Shown: piece by piece, positions 8,519 through 17,895 of the stretch
How positions within the stretch are numbered: position 1 is the stretch's first letter
Layout of the letters: every line of letters begins with the position of its first letter
NCBI GenBank assembly: GCA_902363145.1
Contig: CABIZB010000003.1
Span: 1 to 64,000 of the forward strand
Length of the DNA: 64,000 nucleotides
Reading direction: 5' to 3'
From: Oscillospiraceae bacterium
GTDB lineage: Bacteria; Bacillota; Clostridia; Oscillospirales; Ruminococcaceae
Translations under genes and position numbers: made by a program
The notes under the pieces: model-generated
What the model saw: only the letters and a program-made list of their open reading frames with translations
The model's database searches: none
What the model was told of the DNA's origin: nothing

Positions 8519-9634
8519 TACTAAACACCATTTAAAAACAGGATAAAATCCAATCTCTTCCGGTAATGCTTTTAATGGTTTCATTGGACAATGAGCAAAT
8601 AGTATCACAACGTCTGTTAACGACCTTTTGAAGTGATTGAAACACTTCATTTTTAAAACCACGTTTTCTTATCTCTTTCCATATCTGCTCGATCGGATTC
8701 ATTTCCGGTGTGTACGGCGGAATAAAAACAAGTTCAATATTTTCGGGTATTCTTAATGAACCTGATTTATGCCAAGCAGCTCCGTCGCACACCAATATGA
8801 TCTTATCTTTTGGAAATGTATTCGATAACTCTTCCAAAAACACATTCATACTTTCGGTATTGCAATATGGCATAACAACAAAACAGCTTTCACCTGTAAG
8901 CGGTTCAACTGCACCATACACTCTTATATGATGACAAGGCACTGATGGTCTTATACCCTTTTCACACCAGCAATACTTCGGTTTATTTATCCTGCCGAAG
9001 CCTGCTTCGTCCTGAAACATAAGTCGCACCCCATCATATTTGTTGCAATTTAAATCACTAAAGCTGCTTTCTGCTTTTGCTTTAATTTTTTTGAGGCTTC
9101 TATCGCCTCATTGCTTGCTTTTTGCAGATGTTTGCTTCTTGGCATTACTTTTCGTCAGCCGTGACGTTCTAACATTCGATAAATCTGACTTCCTCCAATG
9201 GAATGCCCAACTTTTTCGATGTATGCAGCTTTTAATTCATTCAGATCTATGATTTGACCCGCTTCGGCTTGTTTGGTATATGCTGAAAGAAATTCTTTTC
9301 CTTCTTCGATACTCAAATTTCTATGCATTCCGATTCGTTCCTTGGGGAGCAGTGCTGCTATTCCACCGTTATTTATGTATGCGCTCACCATTGACTTACC
9401 ATTTTATCTGATGTGTCCAATTTTTGAGCTATTTCGTCATTCGTCAAACCTTCTCCTCGAAGCTGTACGGCATACAGCCGTCTGTCAACTTTTTTGTCTG
9501 TTATTGTTTTTCTTACTTCTTTTATTTCAGCTGCATTTTCTGCGCTGATTTTATATGCTTTAGTCATTCTTCATCACCTATTTTATTATACCTTATTTCA
9601 CCGGTTTTGTCTATAGCTTAATTGGTGTTTAGTA
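8519..9634 (-). mobile_element. IS630-family insertion sequence, inactive
   Basis: An element of about 1.1 kb bounded by perfect inverted repeats TACTAAACACCA (8519-8530) and TGGTGTTTAGTA (9623-9634), with the outer TA as the target duplication typical of the IS630/Tc1/mariner group. It carries one transposase gene on the minus strand that is broken in at least three places. The inner part of its right end (CTATAGACAAAACC, minus strand) also occurs in the small elements at 29858 and 46004. Confidence 0.85.
8532..9567 (-). pseudogene. IS630-family transposase, broken
   Basis: The reading runs through three frames. 9567-9385 gives the N-terminal helix-turn-helix domain (MTKAYKISAENAAEIKEV... 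to DKMVSQW). A one-base loss near 9388 shifts it to 9391-9155 (MVSAYINNGGIAALLPKERI... to YRMLERHG), which ends at a TGA where the family usually has Trp. A further shift near 9070 opens the DDE domain (KYDGVRLMFQDEAGFGR, VCDGAAWHKS, IPPYTPEMNPIEQIWKEIR), ending at 8532. The catalytic Asp, Asp and Glu are all still visible, so decay is recent. A single programmed frameshift would not repair the nonsense codon. Confidence 0.85.
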
Positions 9635-10158
9635 TAAAAGAGTATGCCGAGAAAATGCACGTTTCCCGTCAATCAGTAAATTCTAAAATCAACCGTCATA
9701 AGGAAGAACTCAAAAATCACATTTTCATAATAAACGGCAGAAAGATGCTTGATGAGTTTGCACAGGATTTTCTGAAACCCACAAAGTACAATGCCTTGCT
9801 CATAAATAAAAATGCCGAGTTGGAGAAAAACCTCAGTATTGAGAAGTTTGAAAGCAGGGAGAATAAGAAGCTTGCCGACGGCAAGGAAAAGAAGATTTAA
9901 AATCTTACCTTTGAGCTTGAAACAAAGAACAAGCTTTTTGAGGAATATGTGGGCATTATGAAGAAAATGGAGCAGTGCATAATTGAGAAAAATACTGTCA
10001 TTGCCGAAAAGGACAAACGCATTTCCGAACTTACCGATAAGGCTGCTGCATTTGAAAATTTCGCTGAAAGGCTGAATATGCTGTTTGCGGTATTTGAGGA
10101 CAACGCTAATATCAGTATCGTGCAGAAAGTCGCATCGGGCTTGTTTGGGAAGAAGTAA
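9635..10158 (+). pseudogene. Plasmid/mobile-element HTH coiled-coil protein, truncated by the IS630 element
   Basis: The frame continues from inside the IS end into IKEYAEKMHVSRQSVNSKINRHK, a helix-turn-helix head like those in DUF536-type plasmid proteins. A long charged coiled coil follows (NAELEKNLSIEKFESRENKK, then EEYVGIMKKMEQCIIEKN, ISELTDKAAAFENFAERLNM) and it ends with VQKVASGLFGKK. A TAA at 9898-9900 interrupts the frame, which then continues in register to 10158. No start codon or ribosome site remains on the left of the IS insertion, so the gene has lost its 5' end as well as acquiring a nonsense codon. Confidence 0.65.
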
Positions 10159-10219
10159 ACGTATTGCTTGAATGAGGTTTACAGAGGGGTACGGGTAGAT
10201 TTGCACAAGCACAGAAAAA

Positions 10220-10276
10220 GACCGCCTTTTTCGGTCAGCCATTGGCTGACGCATTGTTAGGGACTTATGCCCCTAA
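10220..10276 (+). other. oriT: Candidate origin of transfer (oriT) hairpins
   Basis: Three closely packed inverted repeats precede the mobilization genes: GACCG...CGGTC (10220-10236), the palindrome TCAGCCATTGGCTGA (10235-10249) and TTAGGG-N7/8-CCCTAA (10257-10276, within GGGACTTATGCCCCTAAG). Position directly upstream of the small accessory mobilization genes and relaxase is typical for oriT. The nick site cannot be named from sequence alone. Confidence 0.5.
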
Positions 10277-10315
10277 GGCCCCGATAAATGATAAAAATAG
10301 AAAAACGGATAGGAA

Positions 10316-10651
10316 GTGATATTTCTGAAAAGAACAATAAGAAAAAATATATTTTTCGTCAAGGACGAATGGACTGTTGTCTGCAAACGTGCGAAATTTC
10401 TGAAAATGAAGCTTGCGGCTTTTATCAGAAATATGTCGGTTCATCAGATGTGGAAAGACTATCGTGCGGAAGATCTGTGCCTTCCGTTCAAAAAGGTGAA
10501 TCACATCGGAACCAATCTGGATATGATCATCAAGACTGCCGAAAAAACAAACTCCGAACATCTTGAAAAGCTGAAAGAGCTGAAAAAGCGTTTTGAGAAT
10601 TGCAGACGCATTCTGAACCGTTACTATTATCAGCTTCTGAACATTGACTGA
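10316..10651 (+). CDS. Small mobilization accessory protein (MobC-like)
   Basis: A basic protein of 111 residues that begins at GTG 10316, just after AGGAA. It opens with LKRTIRKNIFFVKDEWTVVC and continues with KLAAFIRNMSV, then a helical basic tail (KLKELKKRFENCRRILNRYYYQ). The TIRK...DEW...A..IR pattern is the ribbon-helix-helix-like head of MobC relaxosome accessory proteins. It is followed 20 bp later by a paralogue sharing the same opening, and then by the relaxase. It probably binds oriT and helps the relaxase load. The start codon is uncertain. Confidence 0.6.
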   Translation: MIFLKRTIRKNIFFVKDEWTVVCKRAKFLKMKLAAFIRNMSVHQMWKDYRAEDLCLPFKKVNHIGTNLDMIIKTAEKTNSEHLEKLKELKKRFENCRRILNRYYYQLLNID

Positions 10652-10671
10652 CAAGGAGGTGATTTCACAAA

Positions 10672-11028
10672 ATGAGCAGAACCAAAAGAACGATCCGCAA
10701 GGAGGTCAAGTACAATTCCGATGAATGGGACAAGATGATCTTCCTTTCAAAGAAAAGCGGAAAGAATCCTGCTGCTTACATAAGGGAAAAAGCTGTCAGT
10801 GGAAAAATTATGCGTTTGGATCCAGAAAGTATGCTTATGAATGCTTCCTATGATGATAATTCAGCCTGCATTGATATCAACAGCGTTGCAAAAAATGCCA
10901 ATACCGAAAAAGCCGTTTATCTCAAAGATGCGGAAGAAGCCGAAAAGGGCATAGAGCTTTTGGAGGATTATGTGCATAATCAGCTCAGAACGCCTGTCTT
11001 TAAGGAAGTGACGGAAGCGTGGCTGTAA
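10672..11028 (+). CDS. Small mobilization accessory protein (MobC-like), second copy
   Basis: 118 residues starting at ATG 10672 after a strong AAGGAGGTG. Its first 45 residues (TKRTIRKEVKYNSDEWDKMI, KNPAAYIREKAVSGK) align with the start of the preceding gene, so the two are tandem duplicates that diverged in their C-terminal halves. Here the second half is acidic (NTEKAVYLKDAEEAEKGIEL). Its last codons overlap the GTG start of the relaxase, suggesting translational coupling. Predicted to be a ribbon-helix-helix relaxosome protein. Confidence 0.65.
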   Translation: MSRTKRTIRKEVKYNSDEWDKMIFLSKKSGKNPAAYIREKAVSGKIMRLDPESMLMNASYDDNSACIDINSVAKNANTEKAVYLKDAEEAEKGIELLEDYVHNQLRTPVFKEVTEAWL

Positions 11029-12563
11029 TAAAGCACATTTCATCAATAAAGGCATCGCCGCTTGCTCTTCTGAAATATGTTGTGGGAGAAACAAAAGAGA
11101 AAAAAGCAGAATTGGTCAAGGGGCTGAATTGTTCCGAAGACCCATACTCCGCATATCTTGAAATGGCTCTTTGCTATGACAGCTATTCGGGACAGAAATT
11201 TTCCCAAAGAGCTGTGGGAAGCGGAAAACAGAAGATAAAAATGCATCATTATGTAATGTCATTCAGAAAAGGTGAGGTCACTCCGGAAGAAGCACTGTAT
11301 GTTGGAGAGGAATGGGCAGGAAATGTTTTTGGGTACAGTATGCAGATATTGATGGGAACGCATACGGACACCGACCACATACACGTCCACTTTGCAGTAA
11401 ATGCTTACGATATGAAAGGCAGACATTGGATAGATAATCAAAAGACCTTGAAAGAGTGCAGAGATATTTCCGATAAGCTGATGAGAAAATACGGACTTCA
11501 CGTTATAAAAGAACCGAAACGCAGTGGAAGTATCACATATACTGAATGGCTTGCCCGAAAGAACAATACATCTTGGAAGCAGAAGCTCTGTGATGATATT
11601 GATCGTATCGTGCTTATGGAGAATGTAAAAAATATTGCTGATCTGGCAGGGCAGCTCATTTCCTGTGGATATGAGGTCAGACAGGGAAAATATTTATCGG
11701 TAAAGCCTGCCGAGCTGAAAAGGAGCAGGGCTGTAAGGTCATTCAGACTTGGTGACGGCTATGGACTTGAAGAATTGCAGTACCGCATTGATAATAAAAA
11801 TCAGGAAATGTCACTTGATAAGATCCTTACATATTCGGGCGTACAGAGAGAATATGCAATATGCCTCAGACAGATGCAGATATCATTTTACCGCTGTCCC
11901 GAATTCTGTCATTCGGTAACATACAGCGAACTGCGGAGAACGGCAGAGCTGCTTTGTTATGTTCACGAAAACAAAATTCATACCAAACAGGCGTTTGAAG
12001 ATCACGTTAATAGGATCGCCGAAAAAGCCGATGCTGCTGCCGAGCGGTACAATGAGATAGTAAAACGGATAAAGGAAAAGGAGTTTATCCTTGAACATGG
12101 TGAACGTTACCTGGAACTTATTCATACCCAAGGCGGTTTAATGCCCAAGAATATAAGCGAGTTGGCTTCACTGCGGCTATTGAAGGACAATAACATTTGT
12201 TCACAGGAAGATCTGTACAAAGTATCGCACGATTTGGAGCTGCTGAAATCGGAGCTTTCGCCAAGGCAGAGCGAGTACGAACAGGCGGCTGCAAACAAGA
12301 AAACCGTTACCGCACATTATACGACCTTTATACGTCAGCTTGAAACCGATTATGCTCATTACTGTAAGATGGGCAAAAAGGAGCTTGAGGAATATGAAGC
12401 AAGTCTGCCTAAGCCTGAACCTGTTCTTGATAAGAGGTTCGTTGAAGCCTGCGAAAATATCCCCCAATGGGCTGAAAAGGTCAATGCCAAGGCAGCCGAG
12501 AAAAAACATATCAGAGAACAGGAAAAGACGGCTCGGAGAAATCGGGATTCACACTGCCGTTGA
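11019..12563 (+). CDS. Relaxase / mobilization nuclease
   Basis: A 514-residue relaxase that nicks oriT and pilots the strand during conjugal transfer. The N-terminal nuclease domain (about 1-220) carries the metal-binding HTDTDHIHVHFAVN motif (about 113-126; HxxxxHxHxxxN) and AVIKHISSIKASPLALLKYV at the start with the presumed catalytic Tyr region. The C-terminal half is a long basic, coiled region (KADAAAERYNEIVKRIKEK, AAANKKTVTAHYTTFIRQ). GTG 11019 overlaps the upstream gene by 10 bp. No coupling protein or type IV secretion genes are visible, so the element is mobilizable rather than self-transmissible within this window. Confidence 0.85.
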   Translation: MAVIKHISSIKASPLALLKYVVGETKEKKAELVKGLNCSEDPYSAYLEMALCYDSYSGQKFSQRAVGSGKQKIKMHHYVMSFRKGEVTPEEALYVGEEWAGNVFGYSMQILMGTHTDTDHIHVHFAVNAYDMKGRHWIDNQKTLKECRDISDKLMRKYGLHVIKEPKRSGSITYTEWLARKNNTSWKQKLCDDIDRIVLMENVKNIADLAGQLISCGYEVRQGKYLSVKPAELKRSRAVRSFRLGDGYGLEELQYRIDNKNQEMSLDKILTYSGVQREYAICLRQMQISFYRCPEFCHSVTYSELRRTAELLCYVHENKIHTKQAFEDHVNRIAEKADAAAERYNEIVKRIKEKEFILEHGERYLELIHTQGGLMPKNISELASLRLLKDNNICSQEDLYKVSHDLELLKSELSPRQSEYEQAAANKKTVTAHYTTFIRQLETDYAHYCKMGKKELEEYEASLPKPEPVLDKRFVEACENIPQWAEKVNAKAAEKKHIREQEKTARRNRDSHCR

Positions 12564-12613
12564 ACGTATTTAATTTACAGAACAAAAGAAAAATTGAAAG
12601 GAGCATTTTGCTT

Positions 12614-12802
12614 ATGAAAGAAAGAATAATCGAGCGCACCATTAACGGTATCAAGGTGACATCTCACATTCCCGAAGATGTGAGTGAGAGCTTTAAGAGA
12701 AACAGGATAAATCAGATCTATGATATTCTGAAACCTGTTGAAAAGGACAGCACAGAAAAAAGCGGAACAGATAATAATGACACCTCAAATAAAACGGCAT
12801 AA
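12614..12802 (+). CDS. Small TnpW-like transposon protein
   Basis: A 62-residue protein beginning at ATG 12614 after GAAAGGAG. The sequence (MKERIIERTINGIKVTSHIP, then a helical KRNRINQIYDILKPVEKD and a polar Thr/Asn tail) resembles the TnpW family that sits next to large serine recombinases in Tn4451-type elements; no function is known for these. It lies between the relaxase and the recombinase, about 100 bp before the latter. The similarity is judged by eye from a short sequence. Confidence 0.5.
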   Translation: MKERIIERTINGIKVTSHIPEDVSESFKRNRINQIYDILKPVEKDSTEKSGTDNNDTSNKTA

Positions 12803-12905
12803 ATTCTAAAAAACATCGCTTTAAAGCATTGAAATATGAAACCGAGTATGCTATAATAACAGTAACAACGTATGATCGGCTTTCATATTATGGAGGTTGA
12901 TTATT

Positions 12906-14450
12906 ATGACAAGCAAATTTACAGCAATATATGTTCGCCGTTCCGTCAGCGATAAGGAAAAGGGAAATAATTCGCTTTCCATAGCTGCACAGAGAGAAGA
13001 ATGTATCAGATATGTCGGAGAGGAGGCAAATTTCAAGGTTTACTGCGATGACGGAAAGTCTGGCAAGGACGTTCGTCACCGACCCGAATTTATGCAGATG
13101 ATGTCCGATGCAAAGGACGGTTATATTGACAGGATAATCGTAAAAAAATATGACCGTTTCAGCCGTAATATGAGGGAATATCTCAACATCACGGACGAGC
13201 TGGACAGGTACGGAGTGGGAGTTATTTCTCTTTCCGAGCCGTTCAACACGGAAACCAAAGAGGGCAGAATGATGCGAAACAATCTTCTGAACTTTGCGGA
13301 GTTCGAGCGTGAAACCATTGCGGCGAGAGTAAAGGACGCATACAGCACCAAAGCCGTTGAAACGGGTTTTTATCAGGGCGGCAAAATGTTTTTTGGTTTC
13401 CAATCGAGCAGACAGACCATAAACGGCAAGACAGGATCGGTGCTTGTTCCGTCGGAAGCGGCTCAGACTGTCATAGCTGCATATAATGTGTACAAGGAAT
13501 CGGGAACGTCCCTGCTTGATGTTGTAAATTACATAAAGGATAACGAGCTTCCCTCATCATCAACAGCAGGCAATTCTCCCATAAACAGAAGTATGGATCG
13601 GAGCGAAATATCAAGAATACTTGAAAATCCACTCTATGTTCGTGCCGATAAAAATGTGTATGAATATTTTCTGTCAAGAGGTTTTACGATGATAGATGAT
13701 ATTGATGCTTATGACGGTGTACACGGACTTTTGTGGCATAAGAAGAACAGCGAGGACAGGTTTATCAAGGTGGGCTATCACGAGGGACTTGTGGACTCCG
13801 AAACATGGCTTGCGGTGCAGGACAAAAAGTCTCATAATCATAAGATACCGAAATCGAGAGGAGAGCTTAAATCGTGGCTTGTAGGTCTTACAAAGTGCGG
13901 ACACTGCGGAAAAGCCCTGCTTATTGCGTATTCGTACAATGTGGATAAGACCAAGCTTTGGAGATATTACAACTGCACGGGGCTTAAAACCATAAAAGGG
14001 TGCAGCCGTGAAACAGAACGTTTGAAGGTTCGTCCCGATGATGCCGAAAATGTTGTTTTGAATGCGATGCGTGAGCATATTGCCGAATTTGAGGTTGCAA
14101 AGAACAGCAGGGAGAGCAGATCTTCGGAAGCTGAGAAAATTAAGGCAGAGCTGCTCCGCATTGAAACAGATATCAAAAAGCTGATCGACAGGCTTGTTGA
14201 TGCGGACGATGTTCTTTTCGGGTACATTCAGAACAAGATAAGCGAGCTTCACACCAAGAAGAACGAATACGAAAAGCAGCTTCTTCTGATAGAACGCAGA
14301 GTGAAGAAAATTGACACCAAGCCGCTGATTGAACCGCTGAACAGATGGGACGATCTTTCTATGGAAGAAAAGAACGCTCTTGCAAAGGTAATGATAAACA
14401 GGGTAGATATTACAGATGAAGATGGCATAAAAATTCATTTCAGTTTTTAA
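12906..14450 (+). CDS. Large serine recombinase (TnpX/TndX type)
   Basis: A 514-residue site-specific recombinase. The resolvase domain starts with AIYVRRSVSDKEKGNNSLSI, where Ser13 is the predicted nucleophile. A recombinase domain follows, then a zinc ribbon (CGHCGKALL near 330, with YNCTG and C.RE) and a coiled-coil segment near 395-450. This size and order match the large serine recombinases that excise and insert Tn4451-like mobilizable elements. ATG 12906 follows TATGGAGGTTG; a TTG at 12897 is too close to the ribosome site. It is the last gene of the mobilizable element, whose right end lies a few tens of bases downstream. Confidence 0.9.
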   Translation: MTSKFTAIYVRRSVSDKEKGNNSLSIAAQREECIRYVGEEANFKVYCDDGKSGKDVRHRPEFMQMMSDAKDGYIDRIIVKKYDRFSRNMREYLNITDELDRYGVGVISLSEPFNTETKEGRMMRNNLLNFAEFERETIAARVKDAYSTKAVETGFYQGGKMFFGFQSSRQTINGKTGSVLVPSEAAQTVIAAYNVYKESGTSLLDVVNYIKDNELPSSSTAGNSPINRSMDRSEISRILENPLYVRADKNVYEYFLSRGFTMIDDIDAYDGVHGLLWHKKNSEDRFIKVGYHEGLVDSETWLAVQDKKSHNHKIPKSRGELKSWLVGLTKCGHCGKALLIAYSYNVDKTKLWRYYNCTGLKTIKGCSRETERLKVRPDDAENVVLNAMREHIAEFEVAKNSRESRSSEAEKIKAELLRIETDIKKLIDRLVDADDVLFGYIQNKISELHTKKNEYEKQLLLIERRVKKIDTKPLIEPLNRWDDLSMEEKNALAKVMINRVDITDEDGIKIHFSF

Positions 14451-14457
14451 TGAAAAA

Positions 14458-14487
14458 GCCGTCGGAGAGGTGAGTTTTCTTCGACGG
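14458..14487 (+). terminator. Hairpin after the recombinase gene
   Basis: GCCGTCG...CGACGG arms around AGAGGTGAGTTTTCTT, followed by TGATTTTG. It may be a terminator or part of the element end. Confidence 0.4.
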
Positions 14488-14516
14488 TGATTTTGAGGTA
14501 GTATAGTAGATAGCCT

Positions 14517-16988
14517 GTGGGTATGGGCACGCCTATAAGTAACTCAATGTCCGAAATGTACACACTTATGCGGTACTTACAGGCTGATAAGCTCAGGGAG
14601 CTTGGAATAAACAGTTTTGACCGTTGGGCATCTATTTTCGGTGAAACAACCACATCAATGGAACTGTCACCCGAAGCAAACGGCAAGTATCAGATGAAAA
14701 CACGTTTTGCCAAATTTCAAAATCTGCCCGAACTGATGAACATATTCAAAGAATGTGCCGATATTAAAACGGCAGCAACATTGAATCTTGACAGACCTGA
14801 TTTTGAAATGCACAATATCAATGTTCCTGCAACAAAAATGCAGTCAAAGATGATAAAGAACCTTGGGGAACGTGCAAAGATTATCCGTGCAGGAGCAGTG
14901 GATCCTACCGAGGATAATATGTGCAAGCTTACTGTTGACGGCAGAAAGATAGGACTTGACCAAAGGTGTATGAATCCATCACTGCCTGATGATCCAAATT
15001 CTAAGGTAAATGTGTGCATAAACAATGTTTTTGATATTTGGAAGCAAACGGCTGAAAAGAAAAGCACTCAGCTCATATTCTGCGACCTTGCAACACCACA
15101 GGCTGCTGTTAATGAAAATACATACACGCTGTATCGTAAGGACACTAAAGGCGAATATGCACCCGTTTACAGCGCAAAGCTCGGTCAGAAAGATACGGCT
15201 GATAAGATTTTCAAAAAGCTTACCGGCAGTAAACCACCTAAGCATTTCAAAGCAGGAGGCGTATTTGATGGAGATATCATAATGCTCCATACTGTAGATT
15301 ATGACACGATGACTGCCAGCAATAGTGCTGTAATGGCTTTAAGCGGAAAAATCTCAGAAATTCCTGAGGAGACGTGGTCAAAGCTGCACCATTCTCCTAC
15401 CGAAACCTTTGAATCTGGGCGTAAATTCTGTGTTTATGATGATATCAAGCAAAAACTTGTGGCGAAAGGCGTTCCCGAAAAGGAAATAGCTTTTATCCAC
15501 GATGCGGACACAACCGAAGAAAAGCAAAAGCTTTTTGCAAAGATGAATAAGGGCGAAATCCGTGTAATGATAGGCTCTACACAGAAGTGCGGTGCGGGAA
15601 TGAATGCACAGGAGCGAATGATAGCTCTGCACGACCTCGATGCACCGATGCGCCCATCGGATATGGAGCAGCGCCACGGACGAATTATCCGGCAGGGCAA
15701 CACTAACACTAAAGTTGATATTTATCGCTACACGACCGACAAGACATTCGATGCTTACCTATATCAGATGCTTGAAAACAAGCAGAAGTTTATCAGTCAG
15801 ATTATGACCGATAAGTCTCCGGTTCGTTCCTGCGAGGACGTGGACGAAATTGCGCTTGATTATGCAGAAGTAAAGGCCCTCTGCGCAGGCAATCCCCTTA
15901 TCAAGGAGAAAATTGATCTCGAAACTGAAATAACCAAGCTTAATGTATTAAAGTCCTCTTTCCTTTCCCGGAAATACGCTGTGCAGGATAAAGCATATAC
16001 CATACTTCCACGGGAAAAGTCGGTTAAGGAGACTTATATTGACAAGCTGAAAAAAGATGTGGAGTTTGCTGAAAAAGAACAGCCTTTACAGAATGAGGAC
16101 GGTAAGAACTATTATCCCGTCACTGTGGGAGATAAGAAGTATCCCGAAAAAGATGCAGCAGGAGAAGCTATACGTCAGGCTATTCTTGATAATAAGGATA
16201 TATTGCAGGGTAAAGAAGTACATATCGGTTCTTACCGTGGCTTCGAAATGACTGCTTTCCTCGATGTTTTCAGTAAGAAAATCAAGGTAAATCTGCAAGG
16301 TGCAACAAATCATTACGGTGAGCTTAATATGGATATAAACGTAAAGGCCGGTGGTAATATTATCAGGCTTGATAACGTAATTAACAGTATTGGCATTACC
16401 CTGATGAAAGAGGAGGAGGGACTACAGGCTATATGCGCAGACATTGAGCAAGCAAAAGCTGCTGCCGATGCTGTATTTCCTCAGGAGCAGGAGCTTGCAG
16501 CCAAAGAAAGAAGACTTGAAGAGGTCAATGCACAGCTTGCTTCTATCAAAGTTAACACACAGGACAGAAGCTCTGAGCTTTACGCTGCGCTTGTAGATAT
16601 ATGTCCGACTCTTCAATACAGCAAAGAATTCCACTGCAAGTATGAAGCAGGAGAGGGAATAGAACCTCTTTGTATTGAGCGAAATGGTGATGTTGTATTT
16701 GTCGCACACACCTATACTCAGAACGGCGATCTGATGTATGATCCTGCAATAGAATTTTACTTTGATAGAAAAAATCAGAAAGCTGAAGCTCTTTCCTATG
16801 AATTAAGCGGAATGGGAATGTATCAGGACTTCCGAGACGGAAATCTGCCGAATGAAAAAGCAGATGTTGAGGAAATGGTACTTGAGACAATGTTTCCAAA
16901 TATCAAGGATTATAACTATAAGCTTGTTGATACCGACCTTGATGCTGAGATTGATGAAAATGAGAGGTGTATGGCTGAAAGAATTTAA
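14517..16988 (+). pseudogene. C-terminal half of a large SNF2/DEAD-type helicase, 5' part missing
   Basis: 823 codons matching the C-terminal part of the very large helicases carried by conjugative elements and phages. The frame opens in helicase motif III (MGTPISNSMSEMYTLMRYL), with no motif I or II upstream. It continues through RWASIFGETTTSMELSPEAN, a helicase C domain with VMIGSTQKCGAGMN and the motif VI string MEQRHGRIIRQGN (about 380-400), and a long tail ending near 823. The GTG at 14517 is only the first codon available after the recombinase element. The mobilizable element evidently inserted at the motif III codons; the 5' half is not present to the left within this window. Confidence 0.8.
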
Positions 16989-17004
16989 ATTAAGTAGATA
17001 TCAT

Positions 17005-17031
17005 AAAAGGCAGCATTTTTTGCTGCCTTTT
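17005..17031. terminator. Bidirectional intrinsic terminator
   Basis: AAAAGGCAGCA/TGCTGCCTTTT arms (17005-17015, 17021-17031). It sits between the helicase remnant and the convergent ATPase/TOPRIM pair. Confidence 0.7.
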
Positions 17032-17103
17032 ATGAAAAATATATGTAGTTGTAAAATAATATTTATAAAATTCATTTAACTAATTGGCATAATTGCAGAC
17101 CGT

Positions 17104-17895
17104 TTATAATTGGCTTAATAATTGAAATGTTTGCTGAGTATGCGTATATTCTTCCCAAGGAATTGATTTTAGAATCTTATCGCCAGCATCAAAAGTTCTA
17201 TTAGGTGAAGTAACTGAAAAATAGGCTGAAAATTTTGCTTTTGGAATAATTCCACGACTGTTTAAGTATTTGTCTTTTATATAGTCTTCTTTTAATGCTA
17301 ATTCAATAAAATTATCACATAAATCTACTAAATTGTGTTCCTCGATACTTTTTTGGGATAAGCAGTCTAATAAAAAACTTTCTATTGTTCCCGTAGTTTC
17401 AAAAGGTATAATTAGTAAAAGAATGTCAAATTCTATTGTTTCTCCATTCTTGTTGTAAAACGTCTTTATCCATTCATTATTTTTTATATTACTTTGAATG
17501 TCGATTTTTCTTTCTCGTAATTTATCTGACAAGAGTGTAATAATTCTTTTTTCAACATTTTCATCATCTCTATCAGTTATAATTACCATTTTATCAATTG
17601 CTGTTGTGGTCGTGACCAAATTTATATTAAAAATTTGATCAACACCTTTGCCAATATTGCTGTTACTTTTCACTGAATAGATACCCAATATGTTATCATC
17701 ATCCCTAAAGTACCAATAACAAGCTGGATTATTCGAAGAATCTACAAATTCATTTAATCTTTTTTTGTTATCGTTTCTTCTCACCCACTCCTTTCCGTCT
17801 TTACAATCAACTGATTTCCAATTATATAAACTTGATAAATAATAACTTAGAAATATCGAATCAATTTTCCCTTCGCATATAATTACACTTTTCAT
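17104..17895 (-). CDS. TOPRIM-domain effector of an ATPase/TOPRIM defence pair (AriB-like)
   Basis: A 263-residue protein with the two signatures of a TOPRIM nuclease fold: VIICEGKIDSIFLSYYL at the N-terminus (metal-binding Glu) and MVIITDRDDENVEKRI near 105 (DxD). The C-terminal part is helical (TTGTIESFLLDCLSQK; LNSRGIIPKAKFSAYFSV). Its ATG overlaps the ATPase stop as TAATG. An AAA ATPase followed by a TOPRIM protein is the layout of the PARIS anti-phage system (AriA/AriB) and related AbiL-type and OLD-like modules, where the TOPRIM partner is the toxic nuclease. DUF4435 versus DUF3226 membership cannot be decided by eye. It is very AT-rich compared with the flanking chromosome. Confidence 0.65.
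   Translation of the reverse strand: MKSVIICEGKIDSIFLSYYLSSLYNWKSVDCKDGKEWVRRNDNKKRLNEFVDSSNNPACYWYFRDDDNILGIYSVKSNSNIGKGVDQIFNINLVTTTTAIDKMVIITDRDDENVEKRIITLLSDKLRERKIDIQSNIKNNEWIKTFYNKNGETIEFDILLLIIPFETTGTIESFLLDCLSQKSIEEHNLVDLCDNFIELALKEDYIKDKYLNSRGIIPKAKFSAYFSVTSPNRTFDAGDKILKSIPWEEYTHTQQTFQLLSQL

Noticed and set aside
10288..10566. Alternative frame over the first mobilization gene
   Set aside because: The overlapping frame from GTG 10316 shows clear similarity to its tandem neighbour; this one does not.
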